Below, piece after piece: positions 46,301-58,345 of a stretch of DNA of 64,000 bases. The translations under genes and the position numbers were made by a program. The stretch covers positions 335,690 to 399,689 of the forward strand of contig PTFA01000414.1 of NCBI GenBank assembly GCA_003342895.1, written 5' to 3'. How positions within the stretch are numbered: the first letter of the stretch is position 1; each line of letters opens with the position of its first letter. This DNA is from Casuarius casuarius. Lineage: Eukaryota > Chordata > Aves > Casuariiformes > Casuariidae. The notes beneath the pieces are model-generated. The model did no database searches and was not told the DNA's origin. It worked only from the letters and a program-made list of their open reading frames with translations.

Positions 46301-49300
46301 CCCAAGCCTATCAGTGTTCCCCAGGCTTGAGTGCTGCTAAACTAATTAGCTCACTACAAAGACTGAGGAATAATTAGGGACTCCACTGAAAGCATGAAAC
46401 TAGGGCATCTCGCCTTAAACAAACACAAGGAAGCATCTCTGCGCGCCGCTGATGACCTGCTATTGCTTCGAGCAGATAATTACATGACTCTCCAGCCCTC
46501 TGCTCCCACTTCTGGGCATGTTCTCCACAGGTTTACCTACCTCCACCTTCCCCTTATGCGATTGCTGTTTCCTATGGCTTGTGTTCCCATCACTGAAGCC
46601 AGATTTTCCACAGAGCTCTGCTTCTGTCCAGGGCACCTAAGCAAGCGGGCGGCTTTCCCAGATGTGCTGGGGTTCATGGTTTGAACGCTGCCTTCTCAGC
46701 CCTCCTTCAGCTCCAGCTTTCTCGTGTGGAGTAGCAGGGGAAAGCTAGCACCAAGCATGAAAACTATTTAGCAAGAAAAGTATTTTGGTTACAAAGTTTC
46801 TTTTCCAGATGCTCAGAGAGCCTTTCCACCACGATAGGATCAGCATTCTGTCCTGCCCCACACAGGAGCCCCTCAAAAAAAAAAAAGTAAACTGACACCA
46901 GAGGGGGGAGGTCGGGGGGCTGCACAGGTCCTCTTCGCACACAACGTCAATCTGGGGACCCCCTGCTCTGCTGTGTTAAAGACTCCCTGAGACACCCAGG
47001 GGTTGCTCTGAAACCTGCATCCTCCCCAGAAGGAACATCCATCCCCTCCTACCTCCTCGAGGTGAGAAGGCCAGGGGAGACGAAAAAGAGGAAGCACTGA
47101 ACAATGTGTCTCTGACCTTCATCACTTGCTCATCTCTCCCCGGTGCTGCAAGCGATGCCTCCTCCAGCCATTGTCTGCATCTGAAGTGCTCCACGCAGTT
47201 TTGTCACTTGTTAATGATATTTAATAACAACCTGACACTCAGCCCCTGCATCTCACTCAGAGATCTGAGACAGCAGAGCCAGAAGCATGACTAACATCCC
47301 CAACTGCTCGTGGTCGAGCAGTACTTGAGGCCAGGGCACAGGGTGGCGAGGGCCTTCAGAGGAGACCCCCCGCCCAACTCCTGCTTCCTCTGACCCTGGC
47401 CAGGGCTCACATGCGAGAACGGCACACAGCACCAGGTCCTTTGGACTCAGCAGCAGCTCCTCCATGGGCTCAAAGCCCAGACCTAGCATCCCCTCGGGGC
47501 CTACTGTCCTCAGCCCACCCCTTCAGCACTCCCCCCCATGCTGCTGCTGAGGTGGGACCTGCTCTCCCCTTCCAGGAAACCGGAATAATTCATCCCTTTG
47601 CTGCCAACACTCTCCCTTCCTGCACAGCTGCCTGTGACCTGCTTCTGAGGACACGGAGCCTCCCTGGAGCCCATGGACGGACACGGCTTTTGTCTTCCTC
47701 AGTGCACTCAGCAAACATTTGCTACAGAAGGGCACGGGGAAGAGTCTGACTGCACCAGGAAGATGCCAGGCTGACAGCCCCAAAGTCTGGAGGCTTCCCC
47801 TCGCCATAGGAAAGGACAAGTTCTTGTCTTAGGGAGAGACCAGCAAAGGACCTCATGGACACTACAGCACCATATATGAAACCACAGCTCCCTGCCATCA
47901 GAGGTTCTACGGCATTACAGGTTGGTTTGTCTTTTCCTTCTTAGGGCTTTCTAGTGGCTCAGATCATCTGCCCAGATCCACAGCCATAGAAGGTGCAGGG
48001 AAAGGCAGCAGGGAAACGTGCCCTGACTGGCGGTCTGCCTTCAAACCTGAGCAAACCATTTCAGCAGCTAAGGTCCCTGATGCAGGCTGCCAGGTGGACG
48101 TATCTGCTTCTGCACTGGAGGCTGTGCCACAGCCAATCTGTGCTACAGCAGGGGCTGGGGAAAGCAGACCCAATCCTAATCCAGTTACCGTTCCTCCTCA
48201 GTGGTCCGGAGAGGTGAAGGTCCAGGTGTCCACAACCCAACAGGAGGTTCCCATGCGATACCCAGGGATGTAGGCCTGGGGAGGATGAGAAACTTCCTCC
48301 TTCCACTGTAAGAGTGCTTGGGGAGTGGGGAAGGTCTGCACCCTGAGAACGGCTGTAGAGAGCTGGCGTCACNTCCCCCAGGAGCCTGTCCCCAGTCATG
48401 GCCACAGCAGGTGCTAGGGCAGAGGGGAGCACTGGGTGAGTGCACAATAATGCTCCTTCTGCATAATCCCTCCCAGCCTCAGGCAAGCCAAGGGCGGAGA
48501 GCTCCTGAGCCACAGAATATCTCTGCACCATTTTCTTATTAGTCCTTAACGAACCTTTCTTCCATGAAGTCGTTTGATTGCATTTTTTAATCTACTCATA
48601 CCCTTGGCCTGCAGCAGTCGTTGTAGCGGTGCGTGCCACCCTCAAATTATTCACTGTGCTTGGTTTACACCAGCTGTCAGTGAATTGCGTTTGATCACTT
48701 CTATCCCTGCACTGCTCCACCTGTGCTCCATGAAGGTCTCCGTTTGGGACGCACTCCCCAAGCACATCTAACACAAGTGGAGATCAGACCCGTCACAGAA
48801 AGCTGTTCCCACACATTACATTAGAAACCATCGCATAAAATACATAACCAGTCCTGGGGCGATAACCCCAGGGATCCTGCCTTATCAGCCCCAGCCACTA
48901 GATTAGAGCTCCAGGCTCGCTCTTCCTCCTGGCTCAGGACCAGTCAATCACAAATCCTTTGCAGCACAAGGTAACAATTTCAACGGGAGGCGCACACAGC
49001 TCTCCCTCCCCACACCAGCACCCAAAGGCAACGAGGATGCTCAAGTGTAGGGGAGGTAGGAGAGATGGGTGTGAAGCTGCTCTCATGGCAAAGAGGTCCT
49101 CCCACTGCCAGGACATGCTCGAAGCACGTGGCTGGCCGCGGGGGGCCCCATCCATCGAAAATGTCAGAAGTAGCTTCCTGCCACCGCAGGTCTGCACCTG
49201 TGGCTCTCGTGGGTGGAGGAGGCTCTGCCTGGGGCAACCTGTNCTCTGCATTTTTCTGCCACCTACCTCCCAGCCTGCTGCCTGCCTTGGCCATGCTGAC

Positions 49301-50720
49301 ACCCTGCTGCTGCCAGCGCTCTGCACAGGGAGCTCAGGCACCGCACACTCCTCGGCAGTGCACATCTTCAGCGTAGCTGGGAAACGTCTCCAGTACGCCC
49401 TTCGCTGAGCACAGGAAACCCACGCTGCAGACAGCCCTGCCTTCTTGTTCTGCCTCTCGGGGGTTAACGATTTGCAGAGACCAGGTATAGGAAGTGTGGC
49501 CAGCACGGCAGCCTAGCTGTGCNGTACCGGTATATCTGCACCCAGCTAATGGATTGAAGCAGCTGCTCATTTTTCCTAGGTGGTTGTTTAAAGGGACATT
49601 ACCAAGGTTGATTAGACCCAAAATTGGACCTTCCCTTTCTTTCTCTTTTCTTTTTTCCAGGGCTCATGAGTGATGACAATTCAAACAGATGAGAATTGAG
49701 GACAAAAAGTAGAGTGAGGGCTTCAAATGCCTCCATTTAACAAACCCTTCTCACGNAGACTTATAAGGCCTTGCAGATGGCAACACGCGTGCTGAGCCAG
49801 GCCTGATGTCCGCCAGCATGAGCAGGGGCAGCTCCCCTCGCTTGCAGGGATTTATGTTTGATTATGCAACAGTCCAAAAGAGAACTGAACCAGGTCCAAC
49901 CATCGCTTCTGGTTTCTACCTGCGGTTACTATGTCAGGCAACTGTGTCTTGATGCATTTTGCTTTCAAGAAATGACTATTCCAATGTTCTCACCACTTTC
50001 TAAAAGAAAAAAAAAGTCAGTGTCAGCAGGCCAAGCCGGGCTTGCAGCATCAGCAGCTGAGCTGTGCATGGGGATGGGACGGAGCTCCCTGCAGCGCAGC
50101 CTCCCAGGTGTGCTCTCCCTTGCTTAGCATTGCCTTCCCCATTACAGCTTGCCTGCCCACTGCAGCCTGCTCTGAAGCCACCACTTGGGAGGAGAGATCC
50201 AAGGCTTTTAAAGTCCTNCACCTCTCTTTCTTTATGGAATTGAATGGCACACTTTCACATTTACTCTGCTGGTGGAATATAAGTCCTTTGCGGCACACAG
50301 CCATTCTAGGGATAAAACCTGAGCGTCATCCTGCTCTTACATAGGATCCTGAAATTCAAGGCTGAAAACAAAGGCAGGTGCAGGTTATTTGCTCTGGAGC
50401 AAATACGTAAGTCCCTCCTTGGTTTTACATCAAGTACCAGAGGGCAGAAGAGTACCTGNGTATTGCTCCAGCCTGGCAGGAAACTTTTACCATGCAGAAA
50501 GAGGCAGGAATAGATGGGAAACAGGATGCGGCCTCTTNAACCTCTTCCATATCAAGCCCCTTTGGTGGGGTGCTCTTGAAGCAAAACAGCAAAGTGTCTC
50601 NATGACCAAGATATCTCCAAGTCCCTGCATCCTGAGCTGTCAGTAAGCCTGTGTTGTCAGGACCCAGTGATATCCAAAGTTGAGAGTATTTTCCAAAGAG
50701 CAAAATGAAATGATGAGGAG

Positions 50721-51460
50721 GAATCACAGACTTGNTGAGGCTGGAAGGCACCTCTACAGATCATCTGGTCCAACCCCTGTTCAAGCAGGGTCACCTAGAA
50801 GAGGTTGCCCAGCACCCTGTCCAGACAGCTTTTGAATATCTTCAAGGATGAAGACATCACAACCTCTCTGGGCAACCTGTTCCAGTGTTCAACCACCCTC
50901 ACAGTGATAAAGTACTTTCTTAGGTTCAGATGAAGTTTCCTGTGTTTCAGTTTGCGCCCATTGTCTCTTGTCCTGTCACTGAGCACCACTGATAAGAGTC
51001 TGGCTCCATCTTCTTTATACCCTCCCTTCAGATATTTATACACGTTGCTAGGACTCCCCCGAGCCTTCTCTTCTCCAGGCTAACTGGTCTCAGCTCTCTC
51101 AGCGTCTCCTCGTATGAGAGAGGCTCCAGTCCCTCAGTCATCTTAGAAGCCCTTCACTGGGCTCGCTCCAGTAGGACCATGTCTCTCTTGTACTGGGGAG
51201 TCCAGCACTGGACACAGCACTCCACATGTGGCCTCGCCAGGGCTGAGCAGAAAGGAATGGTCACCTCCCTCGACCTGCCAACAACGCTCTTCCTGATGCA
51301 GCCCAGGACACCATCACTCTTCTTTGCCACAAGAGCACATTGCTGGCTCATTTTCAGCTTGGCGTCCACCAGGACCCCCAGGTCCTTCTTTGCAGAGCCG
51401 CCTTCCAGCTGGCCAGGCCCCAGCTGGTACTGGTGCCTGGGGTTATACCTCCCCAAGTGC
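50721..51460 (-). mobile_element. CR1 LINE fragment, 5'-truncated, 3' end present
   Basis: On the minus strand this encodes the C-terminal part of a CR1 reverse transcriptase. Seen: KKDLGVLVDAKLKMSQQCALVAKK and GCIRKSVVGRSREVTIPFCSALARPH-type segments (51154-51460), then VLSDRTRDNG and RVVEHWNRLPREVV (50795-51043), followed by the short CR1 3' UTR ending near the GAATCACAG at 50721. An in-frame stop after LLERAQ and a later frame change show it is dead. Similarity fades near 51460, as expected for 5' truncation during target-primed insertion. CR1 is the dominant LINE in birds. Boundaries are approximate. Confidence 0.93.
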
Positions 51461-54400
51461 CCATGAGAAGAAGGGCCTCGTGAAATCAGTTCAGGCAAAC
51501 CATCTTGCCTAGTGACATGTTTCTAACAGGATCCAGTGCCGGCAGCTTCAAAGGAGAGCAAGATCTCCCCCAGAAGACCGGGGTAGGTTTACATCTGTGT
51601 AAAACCCGGAGGTTCCTTTTGGCACGAGGCCCTCACAGATGGAGGCTCAAAGAAGCAAACAGATATGTCTTTATCTTGCTGTGCAACTGTAGCCGCTCTT
51701 GTCTTTCAAACACAACACACCTAATCATTTTAAGATCTCTGTCTCCATNCTATCTTTTTGATAAAACTAATCATGAGCTTAAATTACAGATAAATACCTG
51801 ATATTAAGAGAACAGTTTGAAAAGGAGGGAAGGAGGGGTAGTTTGACTGTGCTCATTTTCTCTGCTTTTCAATAGCACACATCTTGGGCTATTTAGCTGT
51901 AGAACTTATGTAGCTTCATTTTGACAACTCTCCTTTCTCTAAAATGTGGTTTCCACAAGTGTTGCCCCTGGTTTCTTTACCCGCTATGCTGTTGTTAGCT
52001 GTATTATTGCAGCAGTCACCATCTCTCCAGCTGAGACTAAAAAGCAGGCATGCAAAGAGCTGTATGAGCACATACAAAGGAATAAACCCATTGCTTAAGA
52101 GTCTGGACCCAAAAGCATCTACATAAGGAATGAGATGTACGTAGGTGCCTCCAAGAGCTCTGGGCCATGCAATCCAGCAAGAAAAGAGGAGCTGAGAGAA
52201 CCAAAGCTCCCAGAGGCTCTGCCNCCAGGACGAGGACACAGGTCTGCCGGGCACATCCTTTGGGCAGCACAGCTCTGCTGGCTGCCACACAGGAGCCATG
52301 GAGGGGCTGCTGCTTGGTTTGCATGAAGGATCCAGCTCTAGATGCTTTAAAGCCTGCTCAGTCCAGGCTCACANGCACGCACTGGCTTCCTCTGCTCTGC
52401 GGGGAACAATGGCTTTGATCAACAGAAGATTGCTGAGTTAATTGTAATGATATTCTAATAAAGCTGGGGAGATTAATTACGGCTCTTTATCAGAGCTGGC
52501 CCTCTGCCAAGGGTTTGCAAAATTGTTTTCCTCTGTTTCTTGTCATTTGGATTTAGGAGAAGAAAGGAGGAAGTTGGGTGCCTTTTTTTCCTCCAAGAAT
52601 CGGGACGGCGGCCTGGTGCCCTGATCACGCTCACCACTCGGCGCATTGCAGCAGGGGCGGGGGGCGGCAGGCGGGCAGGGAAAGCAAAGGGAGAGCGACG
52701 GAGCAAACCAATTAGACATGATGCAGCACAATTACNCTCCTCGTCAATAAGTGGCTTGGTGCAGAGAAACACAAAGCAACGAGGCGACGGTGCGGGGACC
52801 ACAGGCATTGCTCCACGGTGGTGAAACCTGGGGCGTGTTACCCCTTCCCAGNCTGGGGGAGACAGAGAGCGTTCGATGCCCCCCGCAAGGGCTCTCAGGC
52901 ATGATGAAGGCAGCTTGCTTTCCAGGAAAGCTTCATGAGCTTAATTCTCCCTCGTACTACTCCAGCGACAGAAAAGCAAGTGTCCGAGAGCAGCCAGAGC
53001 CCTGCTAAATGGCCTTGGGGAACGTGAGACTCGAGTCGTCCTATTTTACTTGACAAATAGCTATTCCTTCTAGGGAAGATTTAGCAGCGCCCAGGCAGGT
53101 GAGAGACAGACCTGCAGAGGAATGATCCAGGCTGGAAGGCAGCAGATCAATCAGGCAGAGCTGCCTGTTTTCACTCGCAGGAGAGGAGACAGGAGAAAAG
53201 GGCCTTTTTGCAACAGGCTGGAGACACAGGGCTTCGCCTTTANGTGCAACGTGCTGAGGAGAGAGACTGCAAGTGAAACCAGGGAGGGAAATCTGTTCCT
53301 CACAAAAATCAGAGAGCAAGCAGAGGATTCAAATAATACCACTCACTTTCAAAGCTGGCAGCAGAGCAGTACTAGGAAACTTCCCACTGATGGGTCAGGG
53401 CTTGCTGCTCTGAGGAGGAGAAATGCCACCATCTAAGCCATGGTCTTCAGCTCTCTGACAGGCACCATGAGACGCTGCCACTGCTCCAGATGCGTTTGCT
53501 TGAGTGGCTCTGAGAGGATGACACATTGCTGCCGTTACGAAGCAGGAGGGCAGGGTGGGAGCCTAGATCATACTTTTAGGTATTTATTCCTGTCAAACAG
53601 AACCTGGACAACCCCCTCTCCCTACCCACAGATGTGTCCCAGTGTTTTCTCTCTCCCTCCCTCCCCCCCATGCTCTTCCCAAGTCTAACCAAATGGCAAG
53701 GGCAGTTGTCCATGGCTGCGCGAGCTCAGACCAGGTCTGAGCCAAGCTTCGGGGTCTCAGCAGAACAGGAGCTCAGACGCCAGCGGGGCGTCTAGGAAAA
53801 GTCCTGGGCTTGCAGGAGCCCAACACGGCCGGTCACACTCTCCAGCTGCACCCACAAAGCAACGCAGGGGCATCGCACGCTCCTCTCCCGCAGCCCNTGG
53901 CAGCAACGCCCACCACGCTAAGCCAGAGGACTGCGGCAAGACCTGATCGGGGTACTGTTAGGGCCTGGGGTTTTTTACTATCACTCTGANAGCAATCCAC
54001 AGGATTCTTTAGGGTTTTCAATGACCCACAAAACTATCTATCTGACATCCCAAATGTTTGATTCAATGAGGAAGAAAAAATGCTGACTGAAATACTTTTC
54101 TCCTGGAACATGTCAGAAACAATTATTCATTTAGGTGCTGTAAAGACTACTGAATCTGGCAAAATGTTGTTCCAGAACAACAGGAAAAAAAGAAGAGGAA
54201 AAAAGTTTCAAAAACTTCTAAATACCCTATTTTTTGCTGCTTTCAGACACAGAAATTCCAATTTTCCATTTCAGAACAACTTCTTGTACCAAAACTGACT
54301 ATTTTAAAAACAAAGAAACAAACCAAAAATTAAGAAAAAAGCATTACCAAAAAGATCAGCATCCAAAAGCAAAGTGCTCCATGACTGTTTTCATTCCCTT

Positions 54401-55320
54401 CCACCCAGAGAAGACTTGGCCGTTTATAAGGATTCTGGCTGACAACAAATGTATTTCAGTAGCTTAACATATTCCTTGAGCAGAAAATCGAATCTCCAGC
54501 AGCCTCGCGGTCGCGTCCCTCCCCACCAGGGAGCCGCCACCAGCCCGTCGGAGCGGTCCCGCGGGGGCCGGGCGCCCGGCGGCAGCACCCCGGGGTGCCA
54601 GCACCCCCGGCTCCGGCAGTGCGGCCCAGAGAGCCCCGTAAATAACCAGGGATGCTCTCGCCGGGTGTTAATTTCACAGGCGGCTGCTTTGCTGACAGCT
54701 TTCACACGCCGCCGCCGTGTCTTGTCAGCTTTATACTCTCAGGCCAACGCCGGCTCACCAGCTCCGATGTATATACATAAAAATAAATGGCTCAGAAACC
54801 CCAATAAAGTGACGGATAACATAATGGGACCTGGCTTCAGAAAATAAGCTTGTTTATGGAACCTCTGTGCCTCCAAATTTGATTTATGCCACGCGGGCTG
54901 TCTCCCGCGAGGGCCGGGGAGGAGGGCTCGCTCGCGCTCGCTGCTCCGGCCCCGAGAGGCGCCCGTGGCACTCGCGCCCCAAGGCCGGCAGCATCGCTGC
55001 CGAGAGCAGAGCGCGGGCTTTCCGGCACCGCAGAGCTTCCCACCGAGATCTGGNGGAGGTGACCCGCTCCCGGCCCGCGCAGGGTGCAGGGTTTCTGCTG
55101 GCAGCCGCCCCGGCCTGGGTGTGGGGCTTGCCCACACCGGCTGCAAGCTGCCGGCAGCTCAAAAGAGCTTCAGGGCTCGAGCGGCCAATATGCTGCATAA
55201 AGTAAAACTAGGCACTGCCTAAAGGAGCCTACACACCTCTCTTAAAATAAAACAAGACTATATAGAGAGACTAAACAAGACTATTATAAAGGAGATATCA
55301 CCCGCAAAAGCTCTCCAGCG

Positions 55321-55385
55321 CAGCCCAGCCCAGCCCAGCCCAGCCCAGCCCAGCCCAGGCCAGGCCAGGCCAGGCCAGGCCAGGC
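55321..55385. repeat. Pentanucleotide array (CAGCC)7(CAGGC)6
   Basis: Seven perfect CAGCC units are followed without a break by six perfect CAGGC units. The sharp change of unit variant half-way implies two separate local expansions. Confidence 0.95.
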
Positions 55386-57189
55386 CAAGAGGCGCCGCCC
55401 AAGCCCTGCCCCGCGCGGTTCCTGCCGGCACGCAGAGATGGAGCCCCAAGGCTGCCCGAACACGCGGACCTGCCGCACGGCTCAGGCCTCGCTCTGTGCC
55501 CCCTTCTTCCCAGGCAGACCGCACCATCTGGGTGGTGCCTGACACCCTCTTGTTATGTGGGACTTGCCTGGAGATGTGAAGCCTGCCTAGGACAGGTGAG
55601 CCCAAAGACTCTGTTGTCCCATTGCCAGCAAACTTCAAACAGGAGAACTCCTGGTGGCACAAGCAGGTTCTCCTGGTGGCCCCTTTGCTCCAGGCGGCAG
55701 ACAGTCCTTATTCAATCTCTTGCTAGAAGAGCCTCCTTGCAAAGACGGCTAATCCTTCATTTGATGTTTGCTCCCTTGGATATCACTGTTCACAGCAAGC
55801 ATTCCAATTTGTGTTTATTCTTGCCAAGCCATGTTTATTCTTGAGCTGCTTTGATTGTTACAGCAAAGGCTGGGATGGCTCTTTCAGTCAAAGTGCCTGT
55901 TTCCAGGGGGCTAATAATGNGAGACTGTCAATCTGCAGACACAAGGGAAAAATTTGCAGCCCCTCCTCTCACAGAAACAGTCAGTGCTGCCAGACCCCAC
56001 ACTTCGTCCTTCTAAACCTTTGATCCGTGGCTGGAGGATCCTTCGCTCCCGTCTGACACGGACGTGCCAAGAGGACCTCTGCCCCAACGCCTCTTCTGCA
56101 GAGGAGCCCGGAGGCTCTCAGGATGAAGGCTCACATCCGCAGCAGATACATGCCATGAGACACAGCTGCTCAAATACCCTCTGGCTTCTTATCCAAGAGC
56201 TTCAGTTTTGCCCCTCTGCCAGTTTTACCTGGATCTGCCTGTCACTCTCAAAGCTGTTGCACTGTTTTTCTGGGGCGATCCTCGTATTAGTGCAGCGCTT
56301 GGCAAAACGGCCTGACCTTGGTCGGGAAACTCAAATTCCGTGCAACACGCAAAATAAATGTTGGCTCCCTGTGGGTCTAGCAGAGCCATTAGGATGGAGC
56401 TGGGCTGCTGGGGAAACTGGCTGGGACCAACACACCAGAGCTCCTGCCCCAGCAAAGCACTTCAGAGCAGTCTGCGGAAGCAGAGATTTCCACCTGCAGA
56501 TGGGATGCTGCTGTAATTTGCTGCAATTTCCTACACAGTTTTTAATGCACCCAGCAGTTCCTGCACTGAGCCCAGGCTCCAACGTGTGCAAAGCACATTG
56601 CTGGCTAACTGCTTCCAAGCATGAACTTCCCCTTTGCTTCTCAAACANTGCACCTTTTTTCAACTTCAGATGTCTTTAGCTGTCAGGGATCTTCTTAGGT
56701 CTTCATCTCCAAGATGAAAGACACCCCCTGCATACCGCAGCCTTCTCTCCAGCTAGGCACTTCCAGACCACAAGCCAACCTCCTCTTCAGCACCTTTGAT
56801 CACTTCTCTCTGCTAGAGTCTCCTGGGGTCTTCTGCTTCCCGGAGGAGCCCATCAGGACTTGCAAGTGAGATGGTATGGGGTAACTGAGGAAAAGCTCGG
56901 CTGCACCAGCCCTTGATTCTCCTCTCCCTGCCCTCCCTTTGCCAGGGGCCTCCCTGCATCACGCTGGGGCAGCCAGGGCCCAAGAGAGGAAAAANTAACC
57001 CTGCAAGGTGCAGGACCATACACGTGGACCCTGCTGCGGCAGAAGCGGGAGCCTCACGTTTGGCACCGCGACCACGTGGCTCCCCGTCCTTTGGTCCACT
57101 CTCCAGGCCCGTGTCCCATGCAGATCTCAACCAAGCCTTCATTAAGTTGCCATTTGTCTGGGGCTTAGCGTTAAGGAGGGCTGTGGGGG

Positions 57190-57420
57190 AGGTTTCCCCT
57201 CAAATTAAATAATTAAAATGTTTTCCCCAGGCTAAATAATTTTAATTTTCCCCCCCCAGCAGACCAGTGGCAATAAATATTTAATACATTCCTTGCTTCA
57301 CTGCATCCAGCATGTTGCCATTTTAAAAACCATTTTATTGTGTGTATTTTTCTTCTTTTAATTACAGTCACCCGATATCAAACTGCTTCAATAAATAATC
57401 AAAGGAAGGGGAGAGACAGG
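57190..57420. promoter_or_regulatory. AT-rich island with a 9-bp inverted repeat
   Basis: AATTAAAAT (57211-57219) pairs with ATTTTAATT (57239-57247). Further AT-rich elements follow, including TAAATATTTAAT-like (57275-57285) and TTTTAATTACAG (57357-57367). The last resembles a splice acceptor but is not followed by a supportable exon. Confidence 0.2.
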
Positions 57421-58184
57421 GCTGCCGTGCCATTGCTGCTGGGGTGCTTCGGGAAAAGCCGGCTGTGACAACGGCACAGGGATGCAGGGTTTCACTGCTG
57501 GCAGCCGCCCTCCCTCGTGCTGGGGGCTGATGCCTGCCCTGCTGCACCTCTCGCTTTATCCCCCGCCACCATCGGCCCGGTGGCATTGCAAGGCAGGGGA
57601 CCGTTGCAGCAACGCCCGGGGCGGAGAAGCCCAGCCTGCCAGCTCCGGCGCGAAGGGCCATCCCGCCGACGGCCCCTCTCTGGCGGTGGCCAGGAGCGAG
57701 CGCCAAGGGCCGGGTGTAAAGCAGGCCGAGCGTGCAGCGACACCTCCCCGGGACGCCCCTCCAGCCAGCAGCGATCCGCGGCTGAAGGACTCCGAGTCAG
57801 GCATCCCACCTCTCGTTTAAAAGGCCNCAATGGATTTGTTTTTCCCCTCCAGAAATTTCTCTAATTACTAGGACAGCCCAATCGCTTTTTAACTGCTCTG
57901 TGTCCAAACCAGCCCAGGCCTNCGGCTGACCCCTGAAACGCCGCCGGAGCCATCTCGCCTCTCCCCGGCACTGGGACACCCAGAGCAACACCCGTCCCCG
58001 TCAGCCTGCCCAAAGCCCTTCACCCAGCCTGGGAGAGCCCTGAGGCAGAGCCTCCCGGTGCATGGGGTGCCAGGTCCTGCAGGGGCCCCTCCGACTCCCC
58101 CCCGAGCCCTCGGCCTGGGGGCCACAGCCCCAGACGCCCAGCAACGAGAGGGTTACTGTCTCCAGAGCCGCTGCTGCAGCAGCC

Positions 58185-58345
58185 TGGTGAATAGTATTAG
58201 CAAAAATGAATAGAAATGCCACATGAGGCTAATAAGATCTGAGGGGAGTTCCTTAGACAAGTTGATTTCCAAATTGGACTGACTTTAACCTCATATAAAT
58301 AAAAATTAATGCTGATAAAATATGGTGGAAAAATCCATCAGGGCA
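58185..58345. promoter_or_regulatory. AT-rich island, candidate non-coding element
   Basis: Low-CpG, AT-rich sequence (AGTATTAGCAAAAATG, CATATAAATAAAAATTAATG) set between GC-rich segments. No coding frame, repeat family or RNA gene is recognised. Confidence 0.2.

Larger units (their letters stand above)
40140..50720. other. Intergenic sequence downstream of LINGO1
   Basis: No gene is recognised. The stretch includes an isolated AATAAA (40960-40965), pyrimidine-rich tracts (43960-44100 and 46160-46310) and AT-rich patches (42250-42480, 44660-44735, 45190-45370). A 315-codon open frame (45393-46340) is low-complexity and domain-free and is not accepted. Confidence 0.5.
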
